Shown here one piece after another: positions 1-9,827 of a DNA stretch of 64,000 nucleotides. Both the position numbers and the translations under genes were made by a program. The notes beneath the pieces were generated by a model. That model did no database searches. It was not told the DNA's origin and saw nothing but the letters and a program-made list of their open reading frames with translations. The DNA is from an uncultured Bacteroidales bacterium (GTDB lineage: Bacteria; Bacteroidota; Bacteroidia; Bacteroidales; Tenuifilaceae), in NCBI GenBank assembly GCA_937926785.1, contig CALBBQ010000005.1:62001-126000 (forward strand), written 5' to 3'. Position 1 is the first letter of the stretch, and every line of letters starts with the position of its first letter.

Positions 1-3000
1 ATAGCTAAACCCATCGTTATCGGGCAAGTAGGTGAGATTGGTGGTAAAGGCCCCAATGGTATATACGGATCTATACCCGTGGTTAATGGTGATGGACTTA
101 AACCACCGCTTGAAGGGTTTCATTTTTGCAAGTCCATCGTAAGCCAATTGCCAATTAGGCATGGGAACCAAGGGAAAATCGCGAAGCGACACTTTTTTGG
201 GCGAAGTGTTGGTGTAGGCTGCAAGGAACGATGCCCGAAGTACATCCTGCGAAAGTGGTCCGTACCCATCGGGGAATCCGGTTACGGGATCAATAACCGC
301 GGGGTCGTATCCCTGAGATGGGTTTGCCACTCGGGAGCCGCTTAATCGTTCGGCAATGATTAGCCTATTCTTCTTCATCTGCACAAAAGCTTTCGACAGG
401 TCGGCCCGTTTCTTGCCCTCAAATGCAGTACCCAACGTTATCACGCTAATACTGAAATTGCCGGTTGTGAGCGGACTCAGCACTCTGTAGGAGCCATACT
501 CGTCGGCTTTAAAAATTTTGCTGCTATTCTTACTAAAGGTTCGGGTTGCCGAGACATCAAAGCGGAAACCGGGGAGGGGTTCGAGAGTTGTGCGGAAGTT
601 AAGGTTCTCGTTACGGGTAAAAACAACGGGTGTGTTGAATGCTGTATCGCGGGTAAGCCAACCGTTTGTAGCAGCCTTCCATGCAAATTCGGGATCCTGC
701 CATCCGGAAACAAACTCCCATCCAGGAGCAAGTATTCCGTTAATATTTTCTGTTCCCAGATAGTTAACACCTGGTTTATAGCCTGGCAATAGGGTACCAT
801 TGGTTTCGGTGTAGGATACACCTATACTTTTCACACTCATCAGCAGACGTAGGGTGGTTTCAAGGGCAAAGCGAGCCGGACTTATCTTTTCGGGAACCTT
901 GCCTTCTACCACAACCTTGCAGTTCCTGAAATCGGCATCGGACTTAATGGCCACCTTTGTATCGCCACGAACCTGTGTGTTCACCCTAATTTCCTTACCA
1001 TTGGCATCAAAAACTTTTACCGTAACCTTTTCGGTGTTTAGCTTATGCGTTATCACCTTGGTAGCATTAGCCCTCAGGTTTACCTTTTCCTCCTCGTACT
1101 TAACGGTTCGGGTTTGCGGGGCAGCTCCTCTGGCTCGCTGGTCGAACTGCTGATTAACCTTACGCAGGTATCCTACCTTATTAAATAACGTATTGATGTT
1201 TACCTGTCCATTCAGCTGGATGGTATTGGAGTTCTGGATGGTATTCCCGGGATCGAAGCGCGATGTGTCGGCCATGATTGGGCCAGCCTGCCAACGATAC
1301 AGTCCGGAGTATCTTGTGGTTACGCTAATCCAGTTTAGTAAGGGGATTTTACTTAAAGGCAGGGAATAGGTAATGTTGAACTGGTGGTTGTACATGGTAT
1401 TACGTCCGCCCCTACGGATATTCTGCCAAACCGAATCTTTCCAGAGTTCATACCTGTCGCGGTCGCGATACTTATCAACCATTCCCTCCGGTTCGTCGAT
1501 TCGGGCTGTGGCTGTAGCCACAAAATCGAACTTTACGGACTGTGTAATATCCCAGTTCAGGGTGTAGTTCCTGTTCCACATGAAGTCCTTTGAAAAAGTG
1601 GGTAAAAACACCTGATTGGGATTAGAGATGTTTCGGAACTGCTGCTCAAAATAGTTGCGGTTCAAATCGGTTCGGAACGATAGCTGTGTAGGGAAAAGGT
1701 TAAAATTGAAGTCGCGAATGAGTGTCAGGTAGCTGGACCCCAACCATTTAATCTTTCTAAATGGCGAAATGTACTTTGGCTGCCGGTTGTAGTTATAGGT
1801 GAATGCTCCCCGAATATTGCGCTGAATTTTGTGATCAACCCTGATATTCCTGGAGTAAACCTCGCTGTAGGAGTAGCTTACTGAAAAGTTTGACGGATCC
1901 CAAAGCCGGGGCTTTGACCCCATTTTGTCAATCTTAACATTGGTGAAGTTAATGCTACGCCTGCGTGTGTAGTCCTGAACGAGGTGCTTGATGGAGTCCC
2001 TGAAATCGGAGGTGGAACCTTTCAGAGCATCGGAGAGCAGAATGTCCGGGTCAAGCGGGTTGTACTGCGGATTGGCAACAGACTCACCAAACCCCCAGAA
2101 CATAGGTATCTTTATGTTAAATGAGGTTGGAAAAAATTTACCAAGTTCCAGGGTTGAGTTAATGTCGTACTGGTAAACCGTTTCCTTGCTTCGTTCGTTT
2201 ACCTTTTTCTCAATTGATCCAAAACCCGGCGTGATGGTGGTTCCGGCTACGGTAACCATGCCTATATCGGCCAGCTTGGCCGACATTCGGGCATTAGCAG
2301 CCCATCCGCTCTGGTCGTTAAAATTGGTGAGCCTTAGCTCATTGAACCAGGCAATAACCGACTTGGGCATGCGATCGTTGGCCGGATTTCGGATTCCTAT
2401 CATCACCACCTTCACGTTGCTCAGGTTAGGATTACCGGTAACTTTCATTTTTCGATTGCCTTGCTGTACCTCATAGATAGTAGTAAGGGTAATTAGTGAA
2501 CCGGGTTTTTGCATGGCATTATTCCGAGCTACTTTCACCTCCACCAGCTGGTCCAGATCAATATCAATCACATTTTCCCTTGGCCAGACAATCTCCCTAT
2601 CGCGCTCACGGTTGCTATAAAATCCATAAGGGGTCAGTTTTAATGGTACTTCGTACTCGTAGTAATTGGTGTTGTAATCAGTACCCAAGCGGATGAAAGC
2701 TGTTACTTCGTAATCGTTCAACGGGTGACCCTCAATGGCTTCGGCATGAACATCCATCTTTAGCCTTTTATACTGCCGGATATCAATGTTCACATTCTTA
2801 AAAGCAGCACGGGCATCGCCATCGGCCAAATCCATAACCCGGTACTCCATGGATTGCTCGTTGAGCTGAATGAGCTGGGGCTGGCTGGGGTCAATGACCC
2901 TATCCACACCCGGGGGAAGAACATAGTTTACCGGTGTTCGTTTATCATTCTCCTCGATATTGACCGATGAAATGGAAAGGCTGCCCACCGGTAGATCGCC

Positions 3001-6000
3001 AACCGGCATTCCCTCCTGGCCCTGAATGAGCGAAAAGTTGTACTTTCGCCACTCGCTCCGTACCAGATGGAGCGTAGCAAATCGGAGAATAACAGTATCT
3101 TCAAAACCCCGCAGGAACATCCTCATGAAACGAATGGACTTGAAGTCCTCAATGGGACCAACCACCTTCTCGTACTCAGAGATAGGGACCTTAAATTGAT
3201 ACCATTTTACCGGTTTATTTCGTAGCTTATCCCTCTCCCCGACTATCATATTGGTTATGAAGTTCCGTCCAACCTCCATATCCTGTGGGCGAAGCGATAT
3301 CCTATACTGGTAGTAAGCCTCATTCTCGTTCATGGTGTTATCGGCACCTAACTCCTCTACATCAGGCGTGGAGTAGCTTTGCTGCGAGGTGGCGCCAGTT
3401 GCCACGGGCGAGTTATTTTCGGTGCCATTAAAGTATTTGTACCTATCGAGTATGGTGGCACGCTTCTCGTCGAACCTTCCATTCAGGTAATGGACAAAAT
3501 CATCGCCCGAAGGGTCGGTTTCAAATCCGGCAAGAACTTGAATATCGGTTATCTTGTTTCTTAGGTCGTTTATGTACTCAGCAAAAAAGTTTAGCTCGTC
3601 GGGTATTCCATCGCCATCCAAATCAATCTTAGACGAGAGGCCATCCAATCCAATATCCTGAAAAGGCCTTTTGGCCTGATCGTTATCGAACCCAACCGGC
3701 AAATACTGTTTAGTTGGAACGCGCCCCCAAGCAGTGGTATCAACCTTTGCCAGCTCCTGTGCATTTGTGGGTAGCCCATTCTCAAATGATTTTCGGCCGT
3801 CACGGAGAATATCCTCAGAGATATTTCCCAGATTGATGTAGAAATCGCCCCCCTTGTGCGTTGAGTCGTAAACAAAGGGATCCATTAGCCAAAACTCGAT
3901 ATACTCAACGTTCGATGCTTCAAAATCGGTTGTGCTCAGGCTTCGCATTATACCACCCCAACGCCGTTGAGGATCGATGAGGTTTCCATTTGCATCGATA
4001 TCCTGGGTGTTGAAGTTGTACTGTCCACGCTCCCTGGGATAAAATGCAAGGTTCAGAACCGGAATGTTGGTGGGTTGTCCCTGTGGGGTATTCTTATTGG
4101 GGAATAGCTCCCTTTCAAAAATTTCGCGCACGAAATGGCTACCCTGAAGCTCCTTGTTGTTTCGAATGTAAGAGGGTGTTAGTGAGGTGTTTCTGAGGAA
4201 AAGCGGATCGATATAGTACCAAGCCAGATGAGCCCTATTGTAGCCGTATCTGAGGTCGTTCGATAATGAAGCTTCTGGGAATAACGCAGGCTGACCCTGC
4301 GGGGTGCTGGCCAGTTTCCATTCCACCCATGAACGAATATCGAGCGTGGTGCTACTACCCTCAAAGTCATCGAGGTACACGGTGCCGGCCTTACCAATGG
4401 CGCGAGAGTGTCCCGGAATAAGCTGAGCAAATTCGGCATCCACAGTTATTGTGGACTTCTCCTTGGTTTGTATGAGCGGCAAAAGATCAACCAGCTTTGT
4501 TAAAAACTTCGACTCGGTCTGATATGATGTGTTAAACCCCCAAATGGTGTTTGAGATGGCCTCGTTTCCAAAACTTACCTTTTGGGTAAGCGGCCTCTCG
4601 GTTAGGTTCATAACCGTAGCCCCAACCTGAAAGTTATCGGAAAAACGGTAATCAAAGTGGGTCCCCACCAGTGTTTTGGTTTGCATGCTGAACAGGGCAT
4701 TGCTCTCCACAGCCACACGAATAGGGGTTCCCGATTCCAACAGGCCTTGATTGATGATGCGGACTGTTCCCAGGTTGTAATCTACAATGAAGTCAACATC
4801 CTCCTGGAGTTTTACCCCTCCTGCCGTTACCACCACCGCCCCTTTGGGAATGTTGGGAGCATTGAGGAATATCTCCGAGCCACCGGCTGACTTGTAGGTC
4901 CCACTGATGATGAACTTGTTCTTATCGGCAATCTGGCGAGCCTTAGTAAGGGTAGAATCGTAAAGTGCTTGAAAAGCATACTTTTCGGCAATAGAGGGGT
5001 CTCCGATTCGAGCAGCCAAATCTTTACCAAAGGGTTCAACCAGAGGGAAGATTATTTTTCCGTTGGCCGAAGCTATGGTTACACCCTCAATGTAGTCAAA
5101 CACCCCATCGGGAAATGCATCGAGCTGGTTATTTAAATTATCGAGGTTAAGTACCCTGATTAATGGCACATTGGCGATATTCCCTTCCTTTAGGTAGTTA
5201 ATGGGCGTACCGGTAGCATCGTCCTGGTAGAAAACATCCAAACGGAAATCGTCCTTTGCTATCTGGTAGGCATTCATGGAGTAGATGTTTTTCATCATTA
5301 ACCTCCATGTGGGCATCTTAGGGCTAAGGTTTGTGCCCTTAAGCAGTTTTAGAATTAACGCTTTGGGAGCCTCCACCCCATCGGTGGAGAACTCTCCCAC
5401 CTTGTAGGTTTGGCCATTGTAGGTGTACTCGTAGGCCACTGCCAGCACCTCATCGGTGTTTAGTGCCGATGATAGAGAGATAAAGCCCAGGGTGGAATTC
5501 AAAGTAAACTCGTTTGACGATAGCTTACGGGCATACTCCACCTTCTCATAATCGCGACCTCCACTAAAACCAAGCGCTTCAAGAGGCAGAAAAATATTGT
5601 TAACCTGGCTGATATCCCGAATACCGCTATAGGTGGTAGTCATCAGCTCATATAGGTTGTTTAGCCCATTATTTACAGGTCCACTGCCGGTTTGGGTAAA
5701 AATGTTACCGGCAAAGATGTTATTCTGGGCTTCCCCTAAATCGGCAAAAGCAACAATATTCCTTGAGTTTTCAAAATTGGCCTGCTTATTGGTTACCCAA
5801 ACCTCAATCTTTGTAATATTTATACCGGAATTGATTACGGGCAGGTTCATCAATGCCCGGTTATAGTTCTCCCTAAAGTAGTGCGACAGGAAGAAGTGCC
5901 GGTTGGCATCGTACTCATCGGCTTTTATCTGAAAATCGCGGGTTTGAGCACCTCCCTTAATCTCCATCACCTGTGTTTGCCCGTTCTGCTTGGAGATCAC

Positions 6001-6819
6001 GCTGGTAACGTTTAGCTTACCAAACTTCAGCTGTGTTTTTATCCCAAATAAGCTCTGGCTACCGGTTATCAAGGTTCCGGGCAGAGGCAGCGACACATTT
6101 CCCGCTTCAATGCGTTGTATGATCTCATCCTCAAACCCATTGTAATCAACCTTCACGTTGTTCTCAAAATCAAAGGTGGCCTCGGTGTTGTAGTTCACCT
6201 CCATCTTAAGCTTCTCGCCAATCTTACCGGAAACGTTCATCTGGATTTTTGACTGGAAGTCGAAAGTGGTATTTCGCCGCTGGTCCACCGGAAGTGCCGG
6301 ATTATCGGTTTTGGCGCTCGAAACCCCAAAAACCAGCTCAGCATTACCCTGAGGTACTATTTCAATGGTGTTGCTCCCAAAAATGCGGTCAAACGTTTCG
6401 CCACCCACCTGAATTCTGGGTAAAATGCCATCGCCCTTGCCCACAAATTCACCCGTTTGCTTTTGCCGCCAGTACTCACGCATCTTCCGGTCAATCAGGT
6501 ACGAGCGATACTCGTCGGCACTTAACACCCGGGGTGTTTCTATAGTAACGTTCCCTACCTTATGATAGATGATATAGCGGTTGTTAACCGGGTCGTACTC
6601 CACCTCCTCGCGTATGTTCGATGGGCTGGTTAGGTAAAGAGGTGAGTATGGGGCTTCAATAGACCAAATACCGGGCTGCTTTATGGGTAAAGGAAGTTTC
6701 AGAGTATCGGGCCGGGTTACCTGAAAAGACTGAGCGTTTGATACTCCAAAGAGGGTAACAAATAGTAGTAACGCAACAAAACTCGCAATATGGTAAAACC
6801 TTCTTTCCCCTTTTCCCAA
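1..6819 (-). CDS. sprA: SprA/Sov, T9SS outer-membrane translocon (3' end cut by window)
   Basis: Giant outer-membrane protein that forms the type 9 secretion pore (called Sov in Porphyromonas, SprA in gliding flavobacteria). The minus-strand frame is open for about 2273 codons from 6819 to position 1 with no stop, so the last part, roughly 100-200 residues by comparison with ~2400-residue relatives, lies outside. Translation begins with a lipophilic signal peptide ending VSNAQS, then PDTLKLPLP, VEYDPVNNRY, and a VNYNTEATFDFENNVK stretch characteristic of the family's repeated barrel modules. No ATG precedes the signal peptide: an in-frame TGA lies two codons upstream of a TTG at 6817-6819, so TTG is the probable start. 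ruvA lies just upstream on the same strand, and ruvA-sprA adjacency is common in Bacteroidota. It would export the sorting-domain protein encoded at 54535-55035. Confidence 0.93.
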   Translation of the reverse strand, partial: MGKGERRFYHIASFVALLLFVTLFGVSNAQSFQVTRPDTLKLPLPIKQPGIWSIEAPYSPLYLTSPSNIREEVEYDPVNNRYIIYHKVGNVTIETPRVLSADEYRSYLIDRKMREYWRQKQTGEFVGKGDGILPRIQVGGETFDRIFGSNTIEIVPQGNAELVFGVSSAKTDNPALPVDQRRNTTFDFQSKIQMNVSGKIGEKLKMEVNYNTEATFDFENNVKVDYNGFEDEIIQRIEAGNVSLPLPGTLITGSQSLFGIKTQLKFGKLNVTSVISKQNGQTQVMEIKGGAQTRDFQIKADEYDANRHFFLSHYFRENYNRALMNLPVINSGINITKIEVWVTNKQANFENSRNIVAFADLGEAQNNIFAGNIFTQTGSGPVNNGLNNLYELMTTTYSGIRDISQVNNIFLPLEALGFSGGRDYEKVEYARKLSSNEFTLNSTLGFISLSSALNTDEVLAVAYEYTYNGQTYKVGEFSTDGVEAPKALILKLLKGTNLSPKMPTWRLMMKNIYSMNAYQIAKDDFRLDVFYQDDATGTPINYLKEGNIANVPLIRVLNLDNLNNQLDAFPDGVFDYIEGVTIASANGKIIFPLVEPFGKDLAARIGDPSIAEKYAFQALYDSTLTKARQIADKNKFIISGTYKSAGGSEIFLNAPNIPKGAVVVTAGGVKLQEDVDFIVDYNLGTVRIINQGLLESGTPIRVAVESNALFSMQTKTLVGTHFDYRFSDNFQVGATVMNLTERPLTQKVSFGNEAISNTIWGFNTSYQTESKFLTKLVDLLPLIQTKEKSTITVDAEFAQLIPGHSRAIGKAGTVYLDDFEGSSTTLDIRSWVEWKLASTPQGQPALFPEASLSNDLRYGYNRAHLAWYYIDPLFLRNTSLTPSYIRNNKELQGSHFVREIFERELFPNKNTPQGQPTNIPVLNLAFYPRERGQYNFNTQDIDANGNLIDPQRRWGGIMRSLSTTDFEASNVEYIEFWLMDPFVYDSTHKGGDFYINLGNISEDILRDGRKSFENGLPTNAQELAKVDTTAWGRVPTKQYLPVGFDNDQAKRPFQDIGLDGLSSKIDLDGDGIPDELNFFAEYINDLRNKITDIQVLAGFETDPSGDDFVHYLNGRFDEKRATILDRYKYFNGTENNSPVATGATSQQSYSTPDVEELGADNTMNENEAYYQYRISLRPQDMEVGRNFITNMIVGERDKLRNKPVKWYQFKVPISEYEKVVGPIEDFKSIRFMRMFLRGFEDTVILRFATLHLVRSEWRKYNFSLIQGQEGMPVGDLPVGSLSISSVNIEENDKRTPVNYVLPPGVDRVIDPSQPQLIQLNEQSMEYRVMDLADGDARAAFKNVNIDIRQYKRLKMDVHAEAIEGHPLNDYEVTAFIRLGTDYNTNYYEYEVPLKLTPYGFYSNRERDREIVWPRENVIDIDLDQLVEVKVARNNAMQKPGSLITLTTIYEVQQGNRKMKVTGNPNLSNVKVVMIGIRNPANDRMPKSVIAWFNELRLTNFNDQSGWAANARMSAKLADIGMVTVAGTTITPGFGSIEKKVNERSKETVYQYDINSTLELGKFFPTSFNIKIPMFWGFGESVANPQYNPLDPDILLSDALKGSTSDFRDSIKHLVQDYTRRRSINFTNVKIDKMGSKPRLWDPSNFSVSYSYSEVYSRNIRVDHKIQRNIRGAFTYNYNRQPKYISPFRKIKWLGSSYLTLIRDFNFNLFPTQLSFRTDLNRNYFEQQFRNISNPNQVFLPTFSKDFMWNRNYTLNWDITQSVKFDFVATATARIDEPEGMVDKYRDRDRYELWKDSVWQNIRRGGRNTMYNHQFNITYSLPLSKIPLLNWISVTTRYSGLYRWQAGPIMADTSRFDPGNTIQNSNTIQLNGQVNINTLFNKVGYLRKVNQQFDQRARGAAPQTRTVKYEEEKVNLRANATKVITHKLNTEKVTVKVFDANGKEIRVNTQVRGDTKVAIKSDADFRNCKVVVEGKVPEKISPARFALETTLRLLMSVKSIGVSYTETNGTLLPGYKPGVNYLGTENINGILAPGWEFVSGWQDPEFAWKAATNGWLTRDTAFNTPVVFTRNENLNFRTTLEPLPGFRFDVSATRTFSKNSSKIFKADEYGSYRVLSPLTTGNFSISVITLGTAFEGKKRADLSKAFVQMKKNRLIIAERLSGSRVANPSQGYDPAVIDPVTGFPDGYGPLSQDVLRASFLAAYTNTSPKKVSLRDFPLVPMPNWQLAYDGLAKMKPFKRWFKSITINHGYRSVYTIGAFTTNLTYLPDNDGFSY

Positions 6820-6846
6820 GTTTCAGATAGTTTTAAAAACAATGAC

Positions 6847-7431
6847 CTACAAGCGCTTCAGCGCTTGTTTGATTAGTGCTTCAACCGACATTTCGCCCAT
6901 TTCCTTTAAAACCTGATCGATAACCTTATCAGCTGCCGAACGGGCAAAGCCAAGCATTACCAATGCAGATAACGCTTCGGTTCTCAAAGTATTGTTCGCT
7001 GTTAATAAAATTTGCTTGGTGGCCACATCGCCCAACGATACCTTATCCTTCAAATCCACCACAATGCGTTGAGCCGTTTTAAGCCCAATACCCTTAACCT
7101 GCTTGATCAGATTCACATTTTCGGTTGATATGGCTGCTTGAATCTCATCAACGGTGAGTGACGAAAGAATTAAGCGGGCCGTGCTTGCGCCAACACCGGA
7201 AACTGAAATGAGAAGCCGGAAAACCTCCCTCTCCCGCTCTTCGGCAAATCCGTAAAGGGTATGGGAATCCTCCCTCACAATCTGGTGCAACCACACTTTC
7301 GCATCGGTTTTTCCCTCGAGTAGAGCATAAGTTTGCAGCGATATGTTGATGAAGTAACCAATTCCCCCGCCTTCTACTACCACATGGGTTGGGGTTAGCT
7401 CAACCAATTTTCCGGTTATGTACTCGTACAT
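6847..7431 (-). CDS. ruvA: Holliday junction DNA helicase subunit RuvA
   Basis: RuvA tetramers bind four-way Holliday junctions and load the RuvB motor during recombinational repair. The 194-residue protein has the normal family length: an N-terminal OB-fold starting MYEYITGKLVEL, tandem helix-hairpin-helix motifs around residues 70-135 (SVSGVGASTARL and VKGIGLKTAQRIV), and the C-terminal domain III that contacts RuvB (ALVMLGFARSAADK to the end). The ATG at 7431 is supported by homology from the first residue. It lies 11 bases downstream of pdxA and 27 bases upstream of sprA, so the three are probably cotranscribed. ruvB and ruvC are not in the window. Confidence 0.97.
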   Translation of the reverse strand: MYEYITGKLVELTPTHVVVEGGGIGYFINISLQTYALLEGKTDAKVWLHQIVREDSHTLYGFAEEREREVFRLLISVSGVGASTARLILSSLTVDEIQAAISTENVNLIKQVKGIGLKTAQRIVVDLKDKVSLGDVATKQILLTANNTLRTEALSALVMLGFARSAADKVIDQVLKEMGEMSVEALIKQALKRL

Positions 7432-7442
7432 CGTTAATCATT

Positions 7443-8495
7443 TTATATTGACTCGGGATCGACCGATTTCAGCGGATTAGCCGTTAACTTCTTGTATAGC
7501 TCACGATTTCTGAAGATATCCACTGCAAGGTAGATAGCCTGGCGAAACGAATTGGGGTTTGCCAGATTCTGACCCGCTAAATCGTATGCTGTGCCATGGT
7601 CAGGTGAAGTTCTAACAATGGGCAACCCAGCGGTATAGTTAACCCCCGTATCGAAGTTAACCACTTTGAAGGGCGACAAGCCTTGATCGTGGTACATTGC
7701 CAGTACCGCATCAAAACGGGTAAACCTGTCGGAACCAAAGAACCCATCGGCTGGGTATGGCCCCATGGCAACAACACCCTCCTCATTAGCCTTTCGTATT
7801 GCTGGAATGATTACGGTTTCTTCTTCGTTACCAATCACTCCTTGGTCACCTGCATGTGGATTCAACCCCAAAACAGCAATTCTGGGCTTTCGTATGGCAA
7901 AATCTTGGATCAGCGTACTGTTCAGTAACCTGAGTTTGGAAAGAATTGCATCTATGGTAACACTTTGCGGAACCTGCGAAATGGGAATGTGCCCGGTAAC
8001 CACCCCCACCTTCATGGTATCGCTTACCATCAGCATCAAAACGTCCTTTGTGTCAAATTCATTGGCTAAAAATTCTGTATGCCCGGGGAAGTGAAACGAC
8101 GGACTTTGTATGTTTGCCTTGTTTATTGGCGCAGTAACCAAAACGTCAATTTTACCAGCTTTTAGGTCGGCAATGGCAGCTTTTAGCGATAACAAGGCGC
8201 CTTGACCTCCATACTCGGTCGATTTACCCAACTCCACACGAACATTATCGTCCATGCAGTTGATGATATTGGCGCGCTTGGGATTTGCTTCCGACGCATC
8301 TTTTATCTGATTAAAGCTGAAATTCTCTACATTCAGGGCCTTCCTGTGGTATGCGGCTACTTTTGGGGAACCGTAAACGATTGAAGTGCAAACCTCATCC
8401 ATACGCGGATCCATCAAGGTTTTGATAATTACCTCATAGCCTATGCCGTTTATATCACCCTGGGTGATTCCAACCTTAACCTTTTCTGTGCTCAT
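7443..8495 (-). CDS. pdxA: 4-hydroxythreonine-4-phosphate dehydrogenase PdxA
   Basis: NAD-dependent oxidation of 4-phosphohydroxy-L-threonine in DXP-dependent pyridoxal 5'-phosphate synthesis. The 350-residue product starts VGITQGDINGIGYEVI. It contains the metal and substrate histidines in FPGHTEFLA (mid-protein), in LGLNPHAGDQG, and in AMYHDQGLSPFK near the C-terminus. The frame extends four codons further to a TTG at 8507, but the ATG at 8495 gives the usual family N-terminus and is preferred. It is divergent from mqnC, with a -7 box between them, and leads into ruvA after 11 bases. Confidence 0.96.
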   Translation of the reverse strand: MSTEKVKVGITQGDINGIGYEVIIKTLMDPRMDEVCTSIVYGSPKVAAYHRKALNVENFSFNQIKDASEANPKRANIINCMDDNVRVELGKSTEYGGQGALLSLKAAIADLKAGKIDVLVTAPINKANIQSPSFHFPGHTEFLANEFDTKDVLMLMVSDTMKVGVVTGHIPISQVPQSVTIDAILSKLRLLNSTLIQDFAIRKPRIAVLGLNPHAGDQGVIGNEEETVIIPAIRKANEEGVVAMGPYPADGFFGSDRFTRFDAVLAMYHDQGLSPFKVVNFDTGVNYTAGLPIVRTSPDHGTAYDLAGQNLANPNSFRQAIYLAVDIFRNRELYKKLTANPLKSVDPESI

Positions 8496-8530
8496 GGTAA
8501 ATTCCAATTAATATGATTGGTGCAAATATG

Positions 8531-8538
8531 CAAAAGTA
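8531..8538 (-). promoter_or_regulatory. -7 box of the pdxA promoter
   Basis: On the minus strand this reads TACTTTTG, a perfect TAnnTTTG Bacteroidetes -7 element, 36 bases before the pdxA ATG. No well-spaced -33 TTG is evident. It forms a 9-bp inverted repeat with the mqnC box at 8582-8590. Confidence 0.6.
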
Positions 8539-8581
8539 AAAAAAAGCTGCAAACATAATTAACAGCTTGCTGTTTTATCAA

Positions 8582-8589
8582 TACTTTTG
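8582..8589 (+). promoter_or_regulatory. -7 box of the mqnC promoter
   Basis: TACTTTTG matches TAnnTTTG exactly and ends 19 bases before the mqnC ATG. The nearest upstream TTG (8567-8569) is only 12 bases away, shorter than the usual 17-23 spacing. Confidence 0.6.
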
Positions 8590-8608
8590 CAGAGTTGTTG
8601 GGAATATT

Positions 8609-9769
8609 ATGGAAGTTCGCTCAGTTCTCAGAAAAGCTATTCAGCTTGAACCCCTCAGCCTCGAGGAGGGGCTGTTCCTGTACACCCATGCAAGTACACC
8701 CGATTTGATGTACACGGCACACGAACTCCGAAAGGTTCATGTACCCGGAAACAAGGTTACCTGGCAGATTGACCGTAATGTAAACATCACCAACGTATGC
8801 ATTTCGGGTTGCAAGTTTTGCAACTTTCATTGCGGTCTGCACTCCGATAGCGCTTTTATAACAACCATGGCCGACTACAAGGTCAAAATTGAGGAGCTGG
8901 AGAGGTACGGTGGTAACCAGCTCCTTCTGCAAGGTGGCTTGCATCCCCACCTTGGTCTTAGCTACTACGAAACACTTTTCAGGGAACTCAAATCGATGTT
9001 CCCTAACCTCAAGCTACATGCCCTTGGCCCGCCAGAAATAGCCTTTATTGCCCGAAAAGAGAACCTTTCGTATCGACAAGTTTTGGAAAAACTTGTCGAG
9101 GCCGGGCTGGATAGCCTCCCAGGTGCTGGAGCCGAAATACTAGTGGATAGGGTTCGGAAACAGATATCGCCCGGAAAACCCGATAGCCAAGCCTGGCTCG
9201 ATGTGATGGCCGAAGCCCACAGAATGGGCCTGGCAACCTCTGCCACCATGATGATTGGCCACATCGAAACTTGGGCTGAACGTATTGAACACCTGATTAA
9301 GCTACGCACCCTCCAATATCAAAAACCAAAAGATGCCTTCGGCTTTCTCAACTTCATCGTGTGGACTTTTCAGGATGAAGGCACAAAATTAGAACGTGAG
9401 GGAATAACCAACACCGTTACCCCCGAGGAATACGTCAGAACCTTGGCGCTATGCCGGATAATGCTGAATAATATTCAAAACATTCAAGCCTCTTGGCTAA
9501 CGGTGGGGGTGGATACCGCACAGCTTTGCTTGCATGCCGGTGCTAACGATTTTGGATCAATTATGATTGAGGAAAACGTGGTTTCCTCAGCAGGAGCAAA
9601 ATATAAAATGGATGCCTACGGCATCCAAAAAGCCATTGTTGATGCCGGATTTGAACCCCAACTCAGAAATCAGCGGTACGAGCACATCGCCTTACCCGAT
9701 TGCGAGTTTAGCCGAATATACAGTATTGAGGAGCTAAAACAAAAAACCGAAATAGCTGCTGGTAATTAA
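8609..9769 (+). CDS. mqnC: Cyclic dehypoxanthinyl futalosine synthase MqnC
   Basis: Radical-SAM enzyme that cyclises dehypoxanthinyl futalosine in the futalosine pathway to menaquinone. With the ATG at 8609 the protein is 386 residues. The radical-SAM cluster motif CxxxCxxC is C64, C68 and C71 (CISGCKFC). LLQGGLHP, LDSLPGAGAEIL, GKPDSQAWLDVM and the C-terminal NIQASW...GANDFGSIMIEENVVSSAGA region favour MqnC over the paralogous MqnE. The frame is open further upstream to 8567, but the extension overlaps the -7 box and is not conserved-looking. Other menaquinone genes are not in the window. It runs alone, convergent to the thioredoxin gene. Confidence 0.93.
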   Translation: MEVRSVLRKAIQLEPLSLEEGLFLYTHASTPDLMYTAHELRKVHVPGNKVTWQIDRNVNITNVCISGCKFCNFHCGLHSDSAFITTMADYKVKIEELERYGGNQLLLQGGLHPHLGLSYYETLFRELKSMFPNLKLHALGPPEIAFIARKENLSYRQVLEKLVEAGLDSLPGAGAEILVDRVRKQISPGKPDSQAWLDVMAEAHRMGLATSATMMIGHIETWAERIEHLIKLRTLQYQKPKDAFGFLNFIVWTFQDEGTKLEREGITNTVTPEEYVRTLALCRIMLNNIQNIQASWLTVGVDTAQLCLHAGANDFGSIMIEENVVSSAGAKYKMDAYGIQKAIVDAGFEPQLRNQRYEHIALPDCEFSRIYSIEELKQKTEIAAGN

Positions 9770-9775
9770 AAGAAA

Positions 9776-9792
9776 GCCGGCTAAAAGCCGGC
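9776..9792 (-). terminator. Rho-independent terminator of the thioredoxin gene
   Basis: A GCCGGC/GCCGGC hairpin with a 5-base loop is followed on the minus strand by TTTCTTTTAA, downstream of the thioredoxin stop at 9828. Confidence 0.75.
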
Positions 9793-9827
9793 CAACCAAC
9801 CAAAAACAGTTATGACGGAAGAATAAT

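Noticed and set aside
1..6819. Many plus-strand and antisense frames within sprA
   Set aside because: All are shadows of the continuous minus-strand sprA frame with no independent domain content.
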